NCBI GenBank assembly: GCA_000320545.1
Contig: ADNK01002555.1
Coordinates: forward strand, 1 to 64,000
Length of the DNA stretch: 64,000 bases
From: Bigelowiella natans CCMP2755
Lineage: Eukaryota > Cercozoa > Chlorarachniophyceae
Direction: 5' to 3'
Made by a program: the position numbers and the translations under genes. Shown piece by piece: positions 1 to 12,755 of the stretch; position 1 is the stretch's first letter, and each line of letters opens with the position of its first letter. Below the pieces are notes generated by a model. That model was not told the DNA's origin, searched no databases, and saw nothing but the letters and a program-made list of their open reading frames with translations.

Positions 1-691
1 ACCAGGGAAAATTTTACGGAAAGAATCATTGTTCTTCTTGGATGGATATTTACGCTAGATTTGATAGTGCAACCATAAATTTGGGAGTCCTGCTGAAACC
101 ACTGTCTCCATGTCGTGTCCCATGGGTTCAAGATGTGTATAGTCAATGTCGTCATGACAAACACCAATGATACACATAATTATGGATCTACATATGTACA
201 TAGATGCATACTTTCCGATTAGTGAAATAACAATGACATTGATGTGCGGTTTTGCTTTGTCGCTACTCAGGACTTCTAGACTGGCTACTCCCTGTAGATA
301 AAATAAGAGATTATAGCTTGCTTGCCTCTTTGCATAGTATGTAGCACAGCTGGAGTGTCATCTCCATGAGCGTGTAGTACACACGTGCTGGCATAGCACT
401 GACTATAGCTGACCACACTAGCACACTGTTCTAGTGATACCTACCCATTTACAGCATATTAGCATGGTGGCTTGTATGGATGTAGCTGATGTGCTCAAAA
501 AGTTACTGTTCATCGTCTGATACAAATGCTAGAATGCATCGTTGTGGAATGTGCTTTTAGGAGAACGCAACGACCAATTTGTCCATCTAGCCATGTGAAG
601 AAAATGGTCTATGTGTGCTAGACAATACAAAGTATGTGTAGTGTGACAATGCTGCATGCATATTTTGCCGTGTAGAATGTTGCGTGATATC

Positions 692-697
692 CTTGTG

Positions 698-728
<31 letters not shown>

Positions 729-789
729 GAGGAGGAGGAGGAGGAGGAGGAGGAGGAGGAGGAGGAGGAGGAGGGGGAGGAGGAGGGAG
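692..789. repeat. Compound (AGT)n-(GGA)n microsatellite
   Basis: About 11 AGT units run directly into about 20 GGA units. The array is purine-rich on the + strand. Translated frames are poly-Ser, poly-Leu or poly-Pro and are not genes. Confidence 0.95.
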
Positions 790-3700
790 AGTGCAAAACC
801 AAGAACAATATAATGAAAAACCATCTTGAAAGCTATGGTGATGATGATGATGTTGATGATGACGATGATTATGGTAAATAAATAGAAAGGTAATATATGC
901 AGCTACTGTCACCATTGTCATCACCAGTATCATCATCATCATCTTATTTCTCAATCCCATAAGACGTATAAGCATCTAAAGCATAGACTATCGGCCTTTA
1001 ACCAGTCGATCAACCACTCAATAGCAAGTGGGAGAGCACGAATGGCTTTGAATCATACACATATAGCACATAATCTAGATGACCTGCAGAATGAGGATTT
1101 GCTCTAGAGAATCCTTTGGAAGCTCCTGAGAGATGATGCAGCCATATAAGAATGACGAATATTCACATTAACATAAGGCAGCATGCTCCGCATATTGAAA
1201 CACACAAAAGATAAGAGGGGGCGAGAAAGAGGAGGGGGAAAAGAGAGAGTGTGTGTGTGTGTGTGTAGTGTGCGTGTATGTAGTAACTCTGTACGAAATG
1301 CAAAAGGTAGCACAGCACCCTAGAGAGAGCTCTTGTGCAGATGACTCCGTAGTCGGTCAAAACATCATTACAGCTTCCTGATGATACACGCAGAGGTGTG
1401 CACATTTTATTAATCTTATTATGTCATACCATATTATATTATAGGCAAGAAAAAAGGAAAACCAACAAGAAAATCAATAAGTTAGAGAAGCAAACAAATA
1501 CAACTTAAACACAATCCGACTATGTGCTGTTATATTCTCATGATGAATGATTTCCACAGCAAAATCCAAAAACATGTTGAGGATGGAGCGCAATTTCATA
1601 GATTTTTACTCGAATCTAGCTGTTTTTCCACCCTTTTCTTTTCATCTTCAAACCCGTCCTTGTGAGCATCAGTTAGAACCGTCATTAAGATGCAATATAT
1701 TCGTATCCGATATGATGATTGTGTGCGTGCACTTATGATAAATTTATCGTATAGCAGTTCCAACACAGCGGGTAGAGCAGACAATATATCACCTTTGTTA
1801 GAAATGCTTTGAGAGGCTCCGATTCCTCAAAGTAACTTTTTGCAACAAAATAAATTATTAGTCATATTTAATAAAGGGAAATTACAGTTTTCGTTACTAG
1901 TTACTAGTATGATGATGCGTTTTATGATTCGTAAGGTGTATCCAAATCTACTACTCCTTCTGCTTCTATTTTATTGTTATTCTGTCACCTGTAACGCAGT
2001 AGCATACAGAGAAATCTTTTCAGGCCGAGCTGCCTATATCGATATCAAAATATTATTGAAAGTGTTTATCAGCGTGAGAACATATGCCTTTCGGGGTACA
2101 TCGTCAATGAAGTCGTTACTGATTAAGGTTTATAGCGCCACCTTTCCTCGTCGAATTTTTCGTCTTTAAAGATTCTTTTCCCAGGAATAGGAGGTATCAT
2201 TAGACCGGGGAAGGTCTTAGCCAATGATCTGGAGTGAGAAGGTACATGTGATGCATAAAATATACAGACAGATAGATACAAATCCCTCAATCACGTGCTC
2301 ACAGTGAATACATTAAAAACATAGAGGTGTATGTTTATGTGCGTGTTGTCATTCATACATAAACGAACTACGATAGTGTGCTGCAATTACGTTCTTAGCC
2401 ATAGAAAGTCCTTGTAGCGCCTCCTCACTCCCTTGGCAAATATCTGGACATCATTTGCACATGCTTTTCAATGCGCTTTCGCTTCTGATTGTGTAACTGT
2501 GTAGGTAAGTGTATTGAGCTGACCTTGCTGTCCGTGTTGGCATTAACGCTTACAGAATAAGTAACGTATCTGAAACATTGAGATTCGATATAAGAAACAT
2601 TTAGAAAGAAAGATAATACACTAAAGATTGATACAAACGCAAAGCTCGAATTGTCCGTTTTGCTTCGTCTGTACACCCACTTAACTTACTTTGTTCCCCA
2701 ATTTGTGCCCTCCAGCTTGGGGTCACAAACGCTAACATCGTCTATATATTCGATATAATATTCTCGTTATTTCGGTGTAATGTTGATCTTTTTAGTTACA
2801 ATAAGGAGGTGGGCGATTTATTCCACGTTATTCTATCACAATTAAAGTTATCGACCAATTTTCTTGTTTGGATCTTCAGCCATTGCGTCTACAACACAAT
2901 TTCCTCCCTGCTCGTGGGTAGATGGGGTACGAACAACCCAAGGGGGGGGGGGGCTTCGGATATTATTTTCTAGAAGAATCACTATTTTCAGCAGAATCGT
3001 TGTTACACAGTTCCCTCAGCAATTTACAATTTAGGAATACGACAACAAAAATCCATTTTAACCAGATATATTATTGGGAAATTTAAATTTATTATAAATG
3101 AACGACGTTAAAACCCAGAGGTCATCGATCTTGAAAATCGGTAATAATTGAATTAAGTATGTTTTTAATTGGCGACAATTTATATAATGAGAATTCATTA
3201 CTAACGGCATTATGCTTAGATTATATCCATAATCAGCATCTAGAATCATGTCGTTAAGTTGAATTACAGTACAAATCAAATGAATTCCTCAGGCGCCCAC
3301 GAGGCCGGATAGAAAATCGATTTTTCGTTCGAAGAATAATTGAAAATGTAATTCATTTATTCTGTAAAATATTGAGTATTATATGTCGTATACAATAAAA
3401 GCCATTCATAGTATCCTGTATTTGGCTGGATGCACACTTACATCCTGCTTATTAACAGCGATTTTACATTCGATCTCCTCCATTCAACTGCTAACGAAGC
3501 TTTCCCCACCCACACACATCAAAACATGACGCGCTTTTATCTCCCATCTCGTGAAAGCATCTCTAAGTATAAAGGTATTTTTAATAGAATTGCACCAAAC
3601 CGCTGGATTTTGACAGCTAAAAGGAATTCGTTTGCAGCGATGAGCGATTTGCATCGAATAGTCGCTTATTCCCTTCAACAAAATAAATACCTTCCCTATT

Positions 3701-4945
3701 CAATTTCCATACCTATTTTCCATGGCGGCAGCTATACGAAGTAGATACACAACCACTGAGAGCATTGAATAAAACGCTAATGAAATATGATGTGTTGCTG
3801 GGTGAAATGCGATTGCTGTGTTCCCCGTTGACACCTTTCCTTGTTTTGCTTTCTCCTATTCTTTCATTATAACTTCATAGCACTCGCTCGCTGTGTTGTC
3901 TTTCTTCTTGTGGTCTTCTTTGTAGAGGTGATATAATCCTGCAAAGATGTGTGTTGACTTAGATACTATTCTTCATCAACTTAATGGACTAGATGTTAAC
4001 TACGATGCTTTATACATTATATTGTTGTTCTTTGGCCAGTCTCGTACTACGCAATCAAACTTAAAGCCAGTGAGGGGAGGGCTGCGAGGGTAGTAAGCAT
4101 ACAACATGCTGCAACATCACACGCCTCACGCCTCATCAGAACACGCCTTATTGCACAATCCAAACATGCAGGAGTTATTACATCCAATGTAAACAAACAA
4201 TCGACATGGAATGCACAGGAGCTGCAGAAAGCCATAGATCCCCTTTCATATTTTGTGTTTTGTAAAATGTTGCGTGTTTGTGTGTTTGTGTCCCTGCCTA
4301 CATTACCAGTGTTGTGCGACGTTCTTTCCAAAAAAACCGAAACACGAACGGCCTAAGCAGGTCCCCATACGAAGTCGCAGAGGGGGGAGAAAAAGAGAGA
4401 AGGGTAGAGGGAAAAGTACGACTAAAAGTTATCGTGAAACAAATCTGTGAGAGGGGAAGAATAAGGACAGAACATTTGGAATTGTTTTCTTCAAGTACGG
4501 TATCACTATGTGCCTACATAGGGTTAGCTCATTTTCGGCTCATTGTGTTGGTAAAACAGCCATAATTTTGAGTAAACATTACATTCTTAATCAATATGAC
4601 GATAGTAATGATGACAGTTTGGATAACTCTTCTTGATTCCTTGTTCTTTTTCCTGCTCCTTATGTTGGGATAGGCCACCAAGAGCTTTACAATCACACAG
4701 TCACATCCCAGTAATAATATTACATCGTACATGATGAAGATGATGATGATGCAAAGATACTGTTTTGTAAAATATGAGTATGCATTGTGAGGATGCGCTA
4801 TTGTGACTTGTGATAATCGCCCTGCCCATTGATCGTGTTATTCAGCATGACTTCACCGCAAACAACAACCGATTGGCGGCTGCTCTCTCTCCCAGGAAGT
4901 AATCGAGTTTTGTTGTGACTAACACAATATAATGCTCTTTTTCTG

Positions 4946-4950
<5 letters not shown>

Positions 4951-4986
<36 letters not shown>
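4951..4986. repeat. (CT)n microsatellite
   Basis: Uninterrupted CT dinucleotide run of about 36 nt, upstream of the first recognised YggT exon. Confidence 0.95.
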
Positions 4987-4990
<4 letters not shown>

Positions 4991-5060
4991 GGCGAGTGTG
5001 TATATTTGTTTTCATCTGAATAGTATGCATTGAAACTGGTTGTCCGTCCTCTCTCTCCAG

Positions 5061-5101
5061 GTTGTCTCTTTTGGCATCTGCAGGACTTATTTGCCAGCTT
5101 G

Positions 5102-5140
<39 letters not shown>

Positions 5141-5164
5141 CCGATAACTATGCGATTAGGAGAG

Positions 5165-5204
<40 letters not shown>

Positions 5205-5319
5205 TATATATAAACGCTACTTGCATATCAATCAACAATGATATCATGTTACGATTGCGTAGTAGCCTATTGTGGTGTATAGTATGGAATATGATAAACA
5301 TGCTCTTGCTCACTGTGGG

Positions 5320-5356
<37 letters not shown>

Positions 5357-6419
5357 CTTAACAGCGAGTAGTGGAGGGGGGTCAGGAGTATTCGGAGCTC
5401 TTCCAAGGTACTACATTACGTTGATTCTTTCTTTCCGTCTTTCTCTATTTCTCTCTCTCTTTTCTCATTCATTATTTCTCTTTGTACTCGCATGTTTGTG
5501 TATGTATATGTGCGTGTCGTTACGTATAGGGCACAGACATCTGTATAAGAGCTGCTGTTTATTATCCGTTCCATTGTGTACCGATATTATCCTTTGATCG
5601 TGCAACGACATAATCACCACATCAAGCTACATCGTCCATGATATAATATCAATACTATATTATATTATATATATATATATATATATACGAACACCGTTAG
5701 CGCATTAAATGGATTTGAAGACTTCGGGGCAAAGCTCTCCGCTATTCTCAACTCAACTGCCGATGCAAATACCAACGAGGAGGGAGGTCTCCGAATGAGG
5801 TTAGCATTTTGTGGTTTGTGTTTCCCTTGAGCATGTGTTCACGTACGTGCATTCTAGGCGAATGTGAGGCGCTTATACTTGTTTTATTATCTGCTCCCTC
5901 CGGTATTGATTCGAATTATTCAGATTTGGGGCAGTTATTCCAGGAGACTCGGCTGCGGAGTCAGTTTTGACGTTAGGTGGGATGATATTATGATATTATT
6001 TCTTCTTACGCAGGGATGCATTCACTTCCTACGTGATCTTCCAAGTGTTTTGTGATAGTGGGTATTGTTATGTATGTATGTAGAGGATGAAGTATAGGAT
6101 ATAGTCGTATCTCGAATACTTAACTTGGCATGTTGTAGCTGACAACACCATCTAATCATTAATTTCTCACTCTTTCCACGCAAATAACGTAATCTCCAGG
6201 AATCTACAACTTCCTCAATTACTACAACTTCGCAATCGTAGCGCGGCTGCTGCTTACGTGGTTTCCCAACCCCCCGCAGGTGTCTGTGTGTGGTGTGAAG
6301 GAGCGGGAGGGGGGGGTGATATAAATAGAAGTTGTTGGCACATTTTTCTTCTTCTTCGTCTTTTTTTAGACCGATTTTTTTGCACGTGTCGACAAGAAAT
6401 AAACAAACACATACAAATA

Positions 6420-6492
<73 letters not shown>

Positions 6493-7265
6493 CAAACCCC
6501 TTGATACAAGAAACAGAAACAACATGTGTATTATTAATTTCAGTACTTAACAAACTATCCACTACAACCAGGTGCTCGTAGGCCCTTTATCAGCAATATG
6601 TGATCCTTACTTGAATCTGTTCCGAGGAATCATTCCTCCTCTAGGTAGCAATATACAACAACATCGTGTGTTAACTCTACTACTTCTCGGGGGAGTGTAA
6701 AGAAATAAAGACTGATGATGGTGGTGAGAAGGGAGGGGAATATGTATATATCCTTCATCCCGACTAGTTGAGGAGAGGAGGGGAGATAATCTAAGACAAC
6801 GTCAGCCAACCGTGCATAGTAATCCTGGCTTTAATATTCTGTTTTTTTGGGGAGATTTATTCACGCTTGGTGTTGGGTGGTGTGTGTTTTAGGCCAACTA
6901 GACTTATCACCGATAATTTCCCTTGGTCTCCTCAACTTCATCACCGGCGCGTAAGTTACTACGTGATAGTGAATGTTAAAGCTGCACTAAAGAAGAGAGA
7001 AATTGTTGGTGGAAGTCTCTCCAATCTACCAACAACGGCCCCACACACTATGTTGTTTGTTTACGTATTATCGACGATACTTAATATTGCGCCTACAATA
7101 AAAGAAGCAGCTTCTTTCTCACACCAACTGCACATAATCACCAGCACTGCTGCTCTGCCGTGCGAGCTTCCCGCTGAGGACTCAGGAGCATCCTCTCAAA
7201 ACGCGTACGTAGAGGTGATGTTCTTTCCCTTCAAAACGATGTTAAATGAAGGTTCTAGCACATAG
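5061..7265 (+). CDS. YggT/YlmG-family membrane protein, spliced, first exon missing
   Basis: Exons in frame: 5061-5101, 5365-5407, 5701-5799, 6014-6057, 6200-6279, 6572-6644, 6893-6950 and 7016-7265 (stop 7263-7265). Junctions from 5061 on are GT-AG with matching phase. The two diagnostic YGGT pieces are clear. Exon 6200-6279 encodes NFAIVARLLLTWFPNPPQ. Exons 6572-6950 encode ICDPYLNLFRGIIPPLG and then DLSPIISLGLLNFITGA, matching the family's 'DPyLnlFRriiPPlg..DlSPi' block. The family comprises integral membrane proteins of bacteria and plastids, linked to plastid division or cytochrome b6f haem assembly. The N-terminal exons (SLLASAGLICQL, then Ser/Gly-rich) look like a targeting leader, which fits import into a plastid; this is inference. 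I could not fix the initiator ATG. The C-terminal exon adds about 60 residues beyond the usual core. Confidence 0.85.
5169..5203. repeat. (TA)n microsatellite in YggT intron
   Basis: TA dinucleotide run inside the intron between exons 5061-5101 and 5365-5407. A (GTA)n run at 5102-5139 begins exactly at that intron's donor, and a (TG)n run at 5319-5354 ends just before its acceptor, so the intron is nearly all simple repeat. Confidence 0.9.
6421..6490. repeat. Compound (TA)n-(TG)n microsatellite in YggT intron
   Basis: About 19 TA units pass directly into about 16 TG units, within the intron 6280-6571. The same TA-then-TG (or TA-then-CA) arrangement recurs near 25390 and 58018. Confidence 0.95.
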
Positions 7266-7277
7266 CGACAGAGGAGT

Positions 7278-7648
7278 AGGAAGGGGGATGGGAAAGTATG
7301 AGTAGTTTTATCTCTTGAACCCAATGAATCAGTGTGGTTTAGGAAGGGGGATGGGAAAGTATGAGTAGTTTTATCTCTTGAACCCAATGAATCAGTAGGA
7401 AGGGAGATGGGAAAGTATGAGTAGTTTTATCTCTTGAACCCAATGAATCAGTGTGGTTTAGGAAGGGGGATGGGAAAGTATGAGTAGTTTTATCTCTTGA
7501 ACCCTATGAATCAGTGTGGTTTAGGAAGGGGGATGGGAAAGTATGAGTAGTTTTATCTCTTGAACCCAATGAATCAGTGTGGTTTAGGAAGGGGGATGGG
7601 AAAGTATGAGTAGTTTTATCTCTTGAACCCAATGAATCAGTGTGGTTT
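7278..7648. repeat. 63-bp minisatellite, six copies
   Basis: Copies begin at 7278, 7341, 7397, 7460, 7523 and 7586, with a 63-bp period. Copy 2 is 7 bp shorter, so its successor starts after 56 bp. Copies differ by only a few substitutions. Each carries AGGAAGGGGGATGGGAAAG near its start and ends with ATGAATCAGTGTGGTTT. The array starts 12 bp after the YggT stop codon, so it probably forms its 3' UTR or terminator region. Confidence 0.97.
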
Positions 7649-7649
7649 G

Positions 7650-8084
7650 CCCATTAGATACGTGAGGCAATAAATGCTGATTTCTTCTCAAAATTAGTGA
7701 ATGTTTCATTCACGCATTCGATATTTCCTATTATTACAACAGGAGGGCATTAAAGTCTCGGAAGATAGCTACTAGAGTGCATGTGGAGCCAGATCAAGTC
7801 ATCTCCGACTGATTGTGTTTTCAACACGATTATAATCAAAAATGTGCAGAAGATGCTGCAAAATAAGCGTTGGATAACTAATGTTATTTTACGAACCATG
7901 CGTGAATTTTGTCAACTGTAGCCTCGGGGGATGAGGATGATGTGATTCCGCACTTAGAGCATCATCGCATGTACATCCCGTCGCACATTACTGCTAAATG
8001 AAATGAATGAGTAGTAGTCACTCGGTCGATGAACAAATTAATATAGACTAAGATTCAAGGGGAAAACGGGAACTACAGAGTCCA
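7650..8084. other. Intergenic, nothing recognised
   Basis: Between the minisatellite and the CTAG-rich island I see no exon, repeat array or RNA gene. Confidence 0.4.
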
Positions 8085-9265
8085 TGCATGTCTACTATGT
8101 CAGTCAAGCGGTGGGCCATTCATCATAGCATGAAACATCAAAAGATGGTGTATGGTCTTGTTTTTGTTGTTGTCATGCATGTTGCACTGCAGCAATATAT
8201 GGGTTCGTCGTGCGCATGACAGCTCAGCTAGCTCAGTGCTAGATTCGCAATGGATAACGATCGCAATGAACACTAGCAGCATGCGTAGCGCTGTCATTGT
8301 TGCGAGAATGATGTTGCATTGCATCATTTGCACGTAACGAACTGTTGCAAGTGCTTCACATGAAACAAACGCATTTCCAAATCTGCGCACAACTAGCTAG
8401 CAAAACAATACTAGAATAACCGTGCTAGCGTGAAGCACTCTAGCACTGTGCAGAGTAGCTTGACGTGCGTAAAGCTATAGCATGAACATGACAATGCTAG
8501 AATGGATGGTCGCACGTACACATCTAGATGCCTTCGATTGTGTTGCAGACTGCGCAGTGCTAGAGTGCTAGAGTGTCGTGCTTCAGCTGCATTGCTATAG
8601 ATTGTGGCCTACAAGGTCTAGAAGTTCTAGAGTTGACTTTGCATCACACTAGCAGCACAACTAGACAAGTTGTGAGCTAGCAAGCAAGCACTAAATAGTG
8701 GTATTTTGCAAGTTGCATGCATTTGCGCATGTTTGCACCGTTCACAGTATTTTTTTGCATGCGGTATAACAAAATGGACACTAGCATAGCCGAACGGGTT
8801 GCAAAAGAGAACCATTCTGCAATGGCATCAATTGGCACGGTTTTCGCGCGATAGCTAGCTAGGATCGTGGCCATGCTAGTGCGTACATGGCCGTCACGCA
8901 GCACGCCTTCATGCATCGCTAGACTATCACACCTTGCTCACACTTGCTAGCTTGTGGCGTCATCGGTTAACAATCTGCTCGTCATCGACAAATGGAATCA
9001 TCATCAGCTAGTCAGACATCACTCTAGCTAGCTAACGCTCATTTGTTAGCTTACACAGTGGCGCGTTTATGTGTGTATTGTGACTCAAAATGCACCAGCT
9101 AGCCAGCTAGCTGTCATTGTTCATCAAAATTGGATGCCAGCAGCTCGCTTGAAATAAATGCAGACGGCGAGCATTCATCTAGCTGTGTTCAACAACACAA
9201 CCAGACAACCCCTGTGTGCAACTAATAATTTAGCAAACGCTATCATCTAGATCATCTAGTTATGT
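8085..9265. other. CTAG/TGCA-rich compositional island 1
   Basis: The texture changes sharply. Microsatellites vanish, and CTAG occurs about 35 times in roughly 1 kb by my count, against about 4 expected. GCTAGC, CTAGCTAG, TGCATG and CATGCATG abound. No open frame resembles a protein. The island lies about 250 bp beyond the stop codon of the long minus-strand gene (9511). It is the same kind of DNA as the islands at 35.4, 41.6 and 50.7 kb. Confidence 0.7.
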
Positions 9266-9510
9266 GTACATGCATGATGCATGGTGATTGTAGACGTACA
9301 CAACATCTTATAATTTAAATGAACACCGAATGGCGCATTTGACATGTACAACTTTGCTTTTACGTGAAGAATAATTAACTCGAAAAAAACCAAAAGATAT
9401 AACTTGATCACTGTAGTAATGATTTGTTGTATACACACTTTGTTTAATAAAACCCCAGCGCTAACACCTAATATCACCTTCTATAACTGTAAAAACTTCC
9501 AATCTTAGCG

Positions 9511-10042
9511 TTATCTTAACTTCGGAATCACAGCGTCTGCAAAAGCTTGTTTATACGTATGTGCAGCTGCGGATATACCTGAAGATGGAGTGTGAGGTAA
9601 ACAAAAGGTGAAAAATACATTCACGAGATGTTGCGAATGTTACAAAGTATTCAACGTTCTTCAATGGAGCAAATCGGCATCTTTGGTCGTTTTCAAGAAA
9701 AAGTATTACATAACAGCCTCTTATGTTACCAACACTACCGAAGCTACTCTAATAGCATTGATTTCAAAAAAAATATCCATGATTTATTAGTGATGACTAT
9801 GCTTTTTTCGTTTGTGTGAAAAGTCTTACTCATTCTCCTTCCTCTGGGCTGAGATGTGAAATACGAAGGGACCTGAAAACAACAACAACAAAAATAATAA
9901 TGTTCTTGGATAATACGGAGCAGTCACACCAAAACATAATACAGCATAGCATACACAATCATCGGATACAACTATGATGTACTACCAAACCTGCCAATGT
10001 AGTCAGAGTAAGAGAGAAAGCAATACGAATCAATGTATGTAA

Positions 10043-10084
<42 letters not shown>

Positions 10085-12718
10085 GGAAATTGATCTCATA
10101 CACTCACCATCCTCGAGGTATACTATAGCGTATACATAAGTCAATTAGAAAGGAAAAACATGATGATGTGTCTATCATCATATCATCATAGCACCGTGAT
10201 GGAGGTGCCTGTTTCGAATACATTCACAATTCCTATGAAGTAGCGTGCCTAAGAGGATGGTAATGAGTCAAATATTAGTATAAGTCACACACAAACACAC
10301 ACAAACACACACACACACACACACACACACAGCCTCAACCACACTCACACAAATGACTTGATAACCGCAATCCCCATTCCAAATAGAGAAACTCTTACCC
10401 TCGTCTGCTTTTTGTCCTTTGAATAATGACCGCTTGACAACGGCAATGGTGATGCTTCAATTCCTCCCCCCCCACCCCATGTTTTCCTTGGAAGTGACTG
10501 AACTCCACTAGACCAACGAATTGCGCAATATTCAATCACCTGCAATTAAAGCACACGGCATACTTACATTAGTTATTCGAATCAAATTTGAAGTAAATAG
10601 CGAAACACACCGAGTAATAATTCACTGTACCAATTTCATGCCGTTTGATTTAACACGTTTAGGAAATGTGCAGCAAACACATACTGATATTTGGAAGTAT
10701 TGCTACACTATTATTCAGAAAAGATACGAGGAAAAATATTTTAGACACTCCTAACGATACCGGGTACTACAAAAAAAGTAAGAAATCTCAAATTCACAAT
10801 CTTCATTGACCAGTTTGGACGCTTTCCTTGGCAGATGAAGAGCATGATGCAGTTGACGTTGTACAGCATATTTCCAACGAATGACTGTAGGCTTGTAGTA
10901 TTCTAGAGCCAATGAAGCCAAAGCACGTGTGTCCATCTTTCCCTACGAAGGAGAGCATAAATGTGAAGTGAGCAAAACTTATCACTATTGGCTTTATTTT
11001 AATGATCCTTTACGTATCGCTAGCTATTGTGCACGTATGAGTTCTTCTTCGCGTCTCTTCATTAGTGTGTGCGTGGATGTTTGCTGCGCTATGACAAATC
11101 AGGCGCTAATATCTAACTCATTCTGTAACAATTCATCTAATCCACGAAATAACAAATTGGAAAAACGATGCAACAACAACACCTTGTACTGGAAGAAGTG
11201 TCCGTCGCTATTATCGGTTTTGATCCATATTGAGGGCGTGTCTAGCTTCCGATGAGAGTGAAAGAACGTGGAAAATATCTGATAGAAAATTACAACTATT
11301 ATTATCATTCTTCTGCAAATGTAATGTAGTGTTGGATTTTGTTCTTTTCCCTCTTTTGTTAACCAACCACAACTTGTTGCTTATGAAGCCCTTTCATCAT
11401 TGTGAGGTTAGACAAAGATACTCACCCAAGAGAATATCAGCAATACATCTGAAACACTTACTACTACTTGCTATTGCTTTATTTGGCAGTAAGGATATCG
11501 CAGCACCACCTTGTTGACCATTTCTTGCTCCTTCTGCACATGCAATCGACCAAAGAACACTTTCCCCTTTATAATACCAAAGAATTAGTGAAGGAAAACA
11601 CATTCTTCTTCGAACACGACACATAACGAAGAGAATGAAAAATGTTTGTTATGTGTTCTTATGACTCATCAAAATGTGACCACAACAGCATAGGGTAGCA
11701 TTTGTGAATGATGCTGTCGTGAAAGAGGTATTTTTATAATGCATTTTGCTGTTTTCATTTCTATTTCTTCTCTCTATCCCCTCCCTGGCGACCATCACAT
11801 GCCTTCTACATGTGTGTCTGTGTGTGTGTATGTGTGTGTGTGTGTGTGTGACATGTACGCGTAGTGTGTAATTGAGACCTTAAGACATTTGGCAGCTTGG
11901 TCCAGCACCATTAACATATGTTTTTCACCGTCTAAAAAGCAAACAATGGAAATCGATATACTTAGTCTTCGTCTCTCTTCACGTCTCTATAAGTCTGTAT
12001 AAATATATGGAATATAAACGTACGATATCACTAGAATATGTATCTTAATGTGCCAATGACCATTGTCCTTCTTATCGTCAGGAACGTGGTCTCCTTCTTC
12101 TTTGCAAATAAGAGAGGCGTTGTTTCCTTTCATCACACATAGAGAAAATAACGTGTAAATGTCAACTACTATTGGTTAACCATGCTGCGAGCATATAACG
12201 GAGTTTTGGCTGCATAAATTATATTTGTGCGTTGTGTGTGCAATATTAGCAAACTATCTTACCTTTATACAATGCAATGAAGATGAGAGGCTGTGAGTCG
12301 AGTAAGAAAGAGCCGTTTAAGATGGTGACTTCTGTAACTGAACCTAGTTATTTGCATATTTGCATATGCATCGTATATGTTAAATTTATATCTATGTTAT
12401 GGATGTAGGAAAAATACCATTTCAACCTTTGGGATTTTCGCTCACTTTTCGCTCACACAATCATATATAAATACGCACAATTTCTTCCGTTCAACAGGTA
12501 ATGACAGCATGAAGTTGATTGGTCTCGAAAAATGCTAATCATATGTACATCGGCAATGTAAATATCAATTGTTGTAATTATCAAATTCCTGCTATAACAC
12601 GCACACACACACACCCACACACATGCCCATATACACCCGAATATGAGTTATATTATCACATACTTGAATTACATTATATTTATGCAATATATATTATATA
12701 TTAATTAATAAACATGTA

Positions 12719-12755
<37 letters not shown>

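Larger units (their letters stand above)
1..5060. other. No supported gene; microsatellite-rich intergenic DNA
   Basis: I read both strands and found no chain of exons with consistent phase and no recognisable protein family. Open frames here are short or translate simple repeats. About 300-690 has the CTAG/TGCA-rich texture of the islands described further on. A run of ten G occurs near 2942. A hydrophobic open frame at 1840-2169 (+) looks superficially like a signal peptide, but it has no family resemblance and no splice context, so I do not call it. Confidence 0.5.

Noticed and set aside
529-975. Minus-strand frame with poly-Pro and poly-Thr
   Set aside because: It is the translation of the (AGT)n-(GGA)n microsatellite.
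1840-2169. 109-residue + frame with a hydrophobic stretch and basic tail
   Set aside because: No family pattern, no flanking exons and ordinary intergenic composition; a chance frame is as likely.
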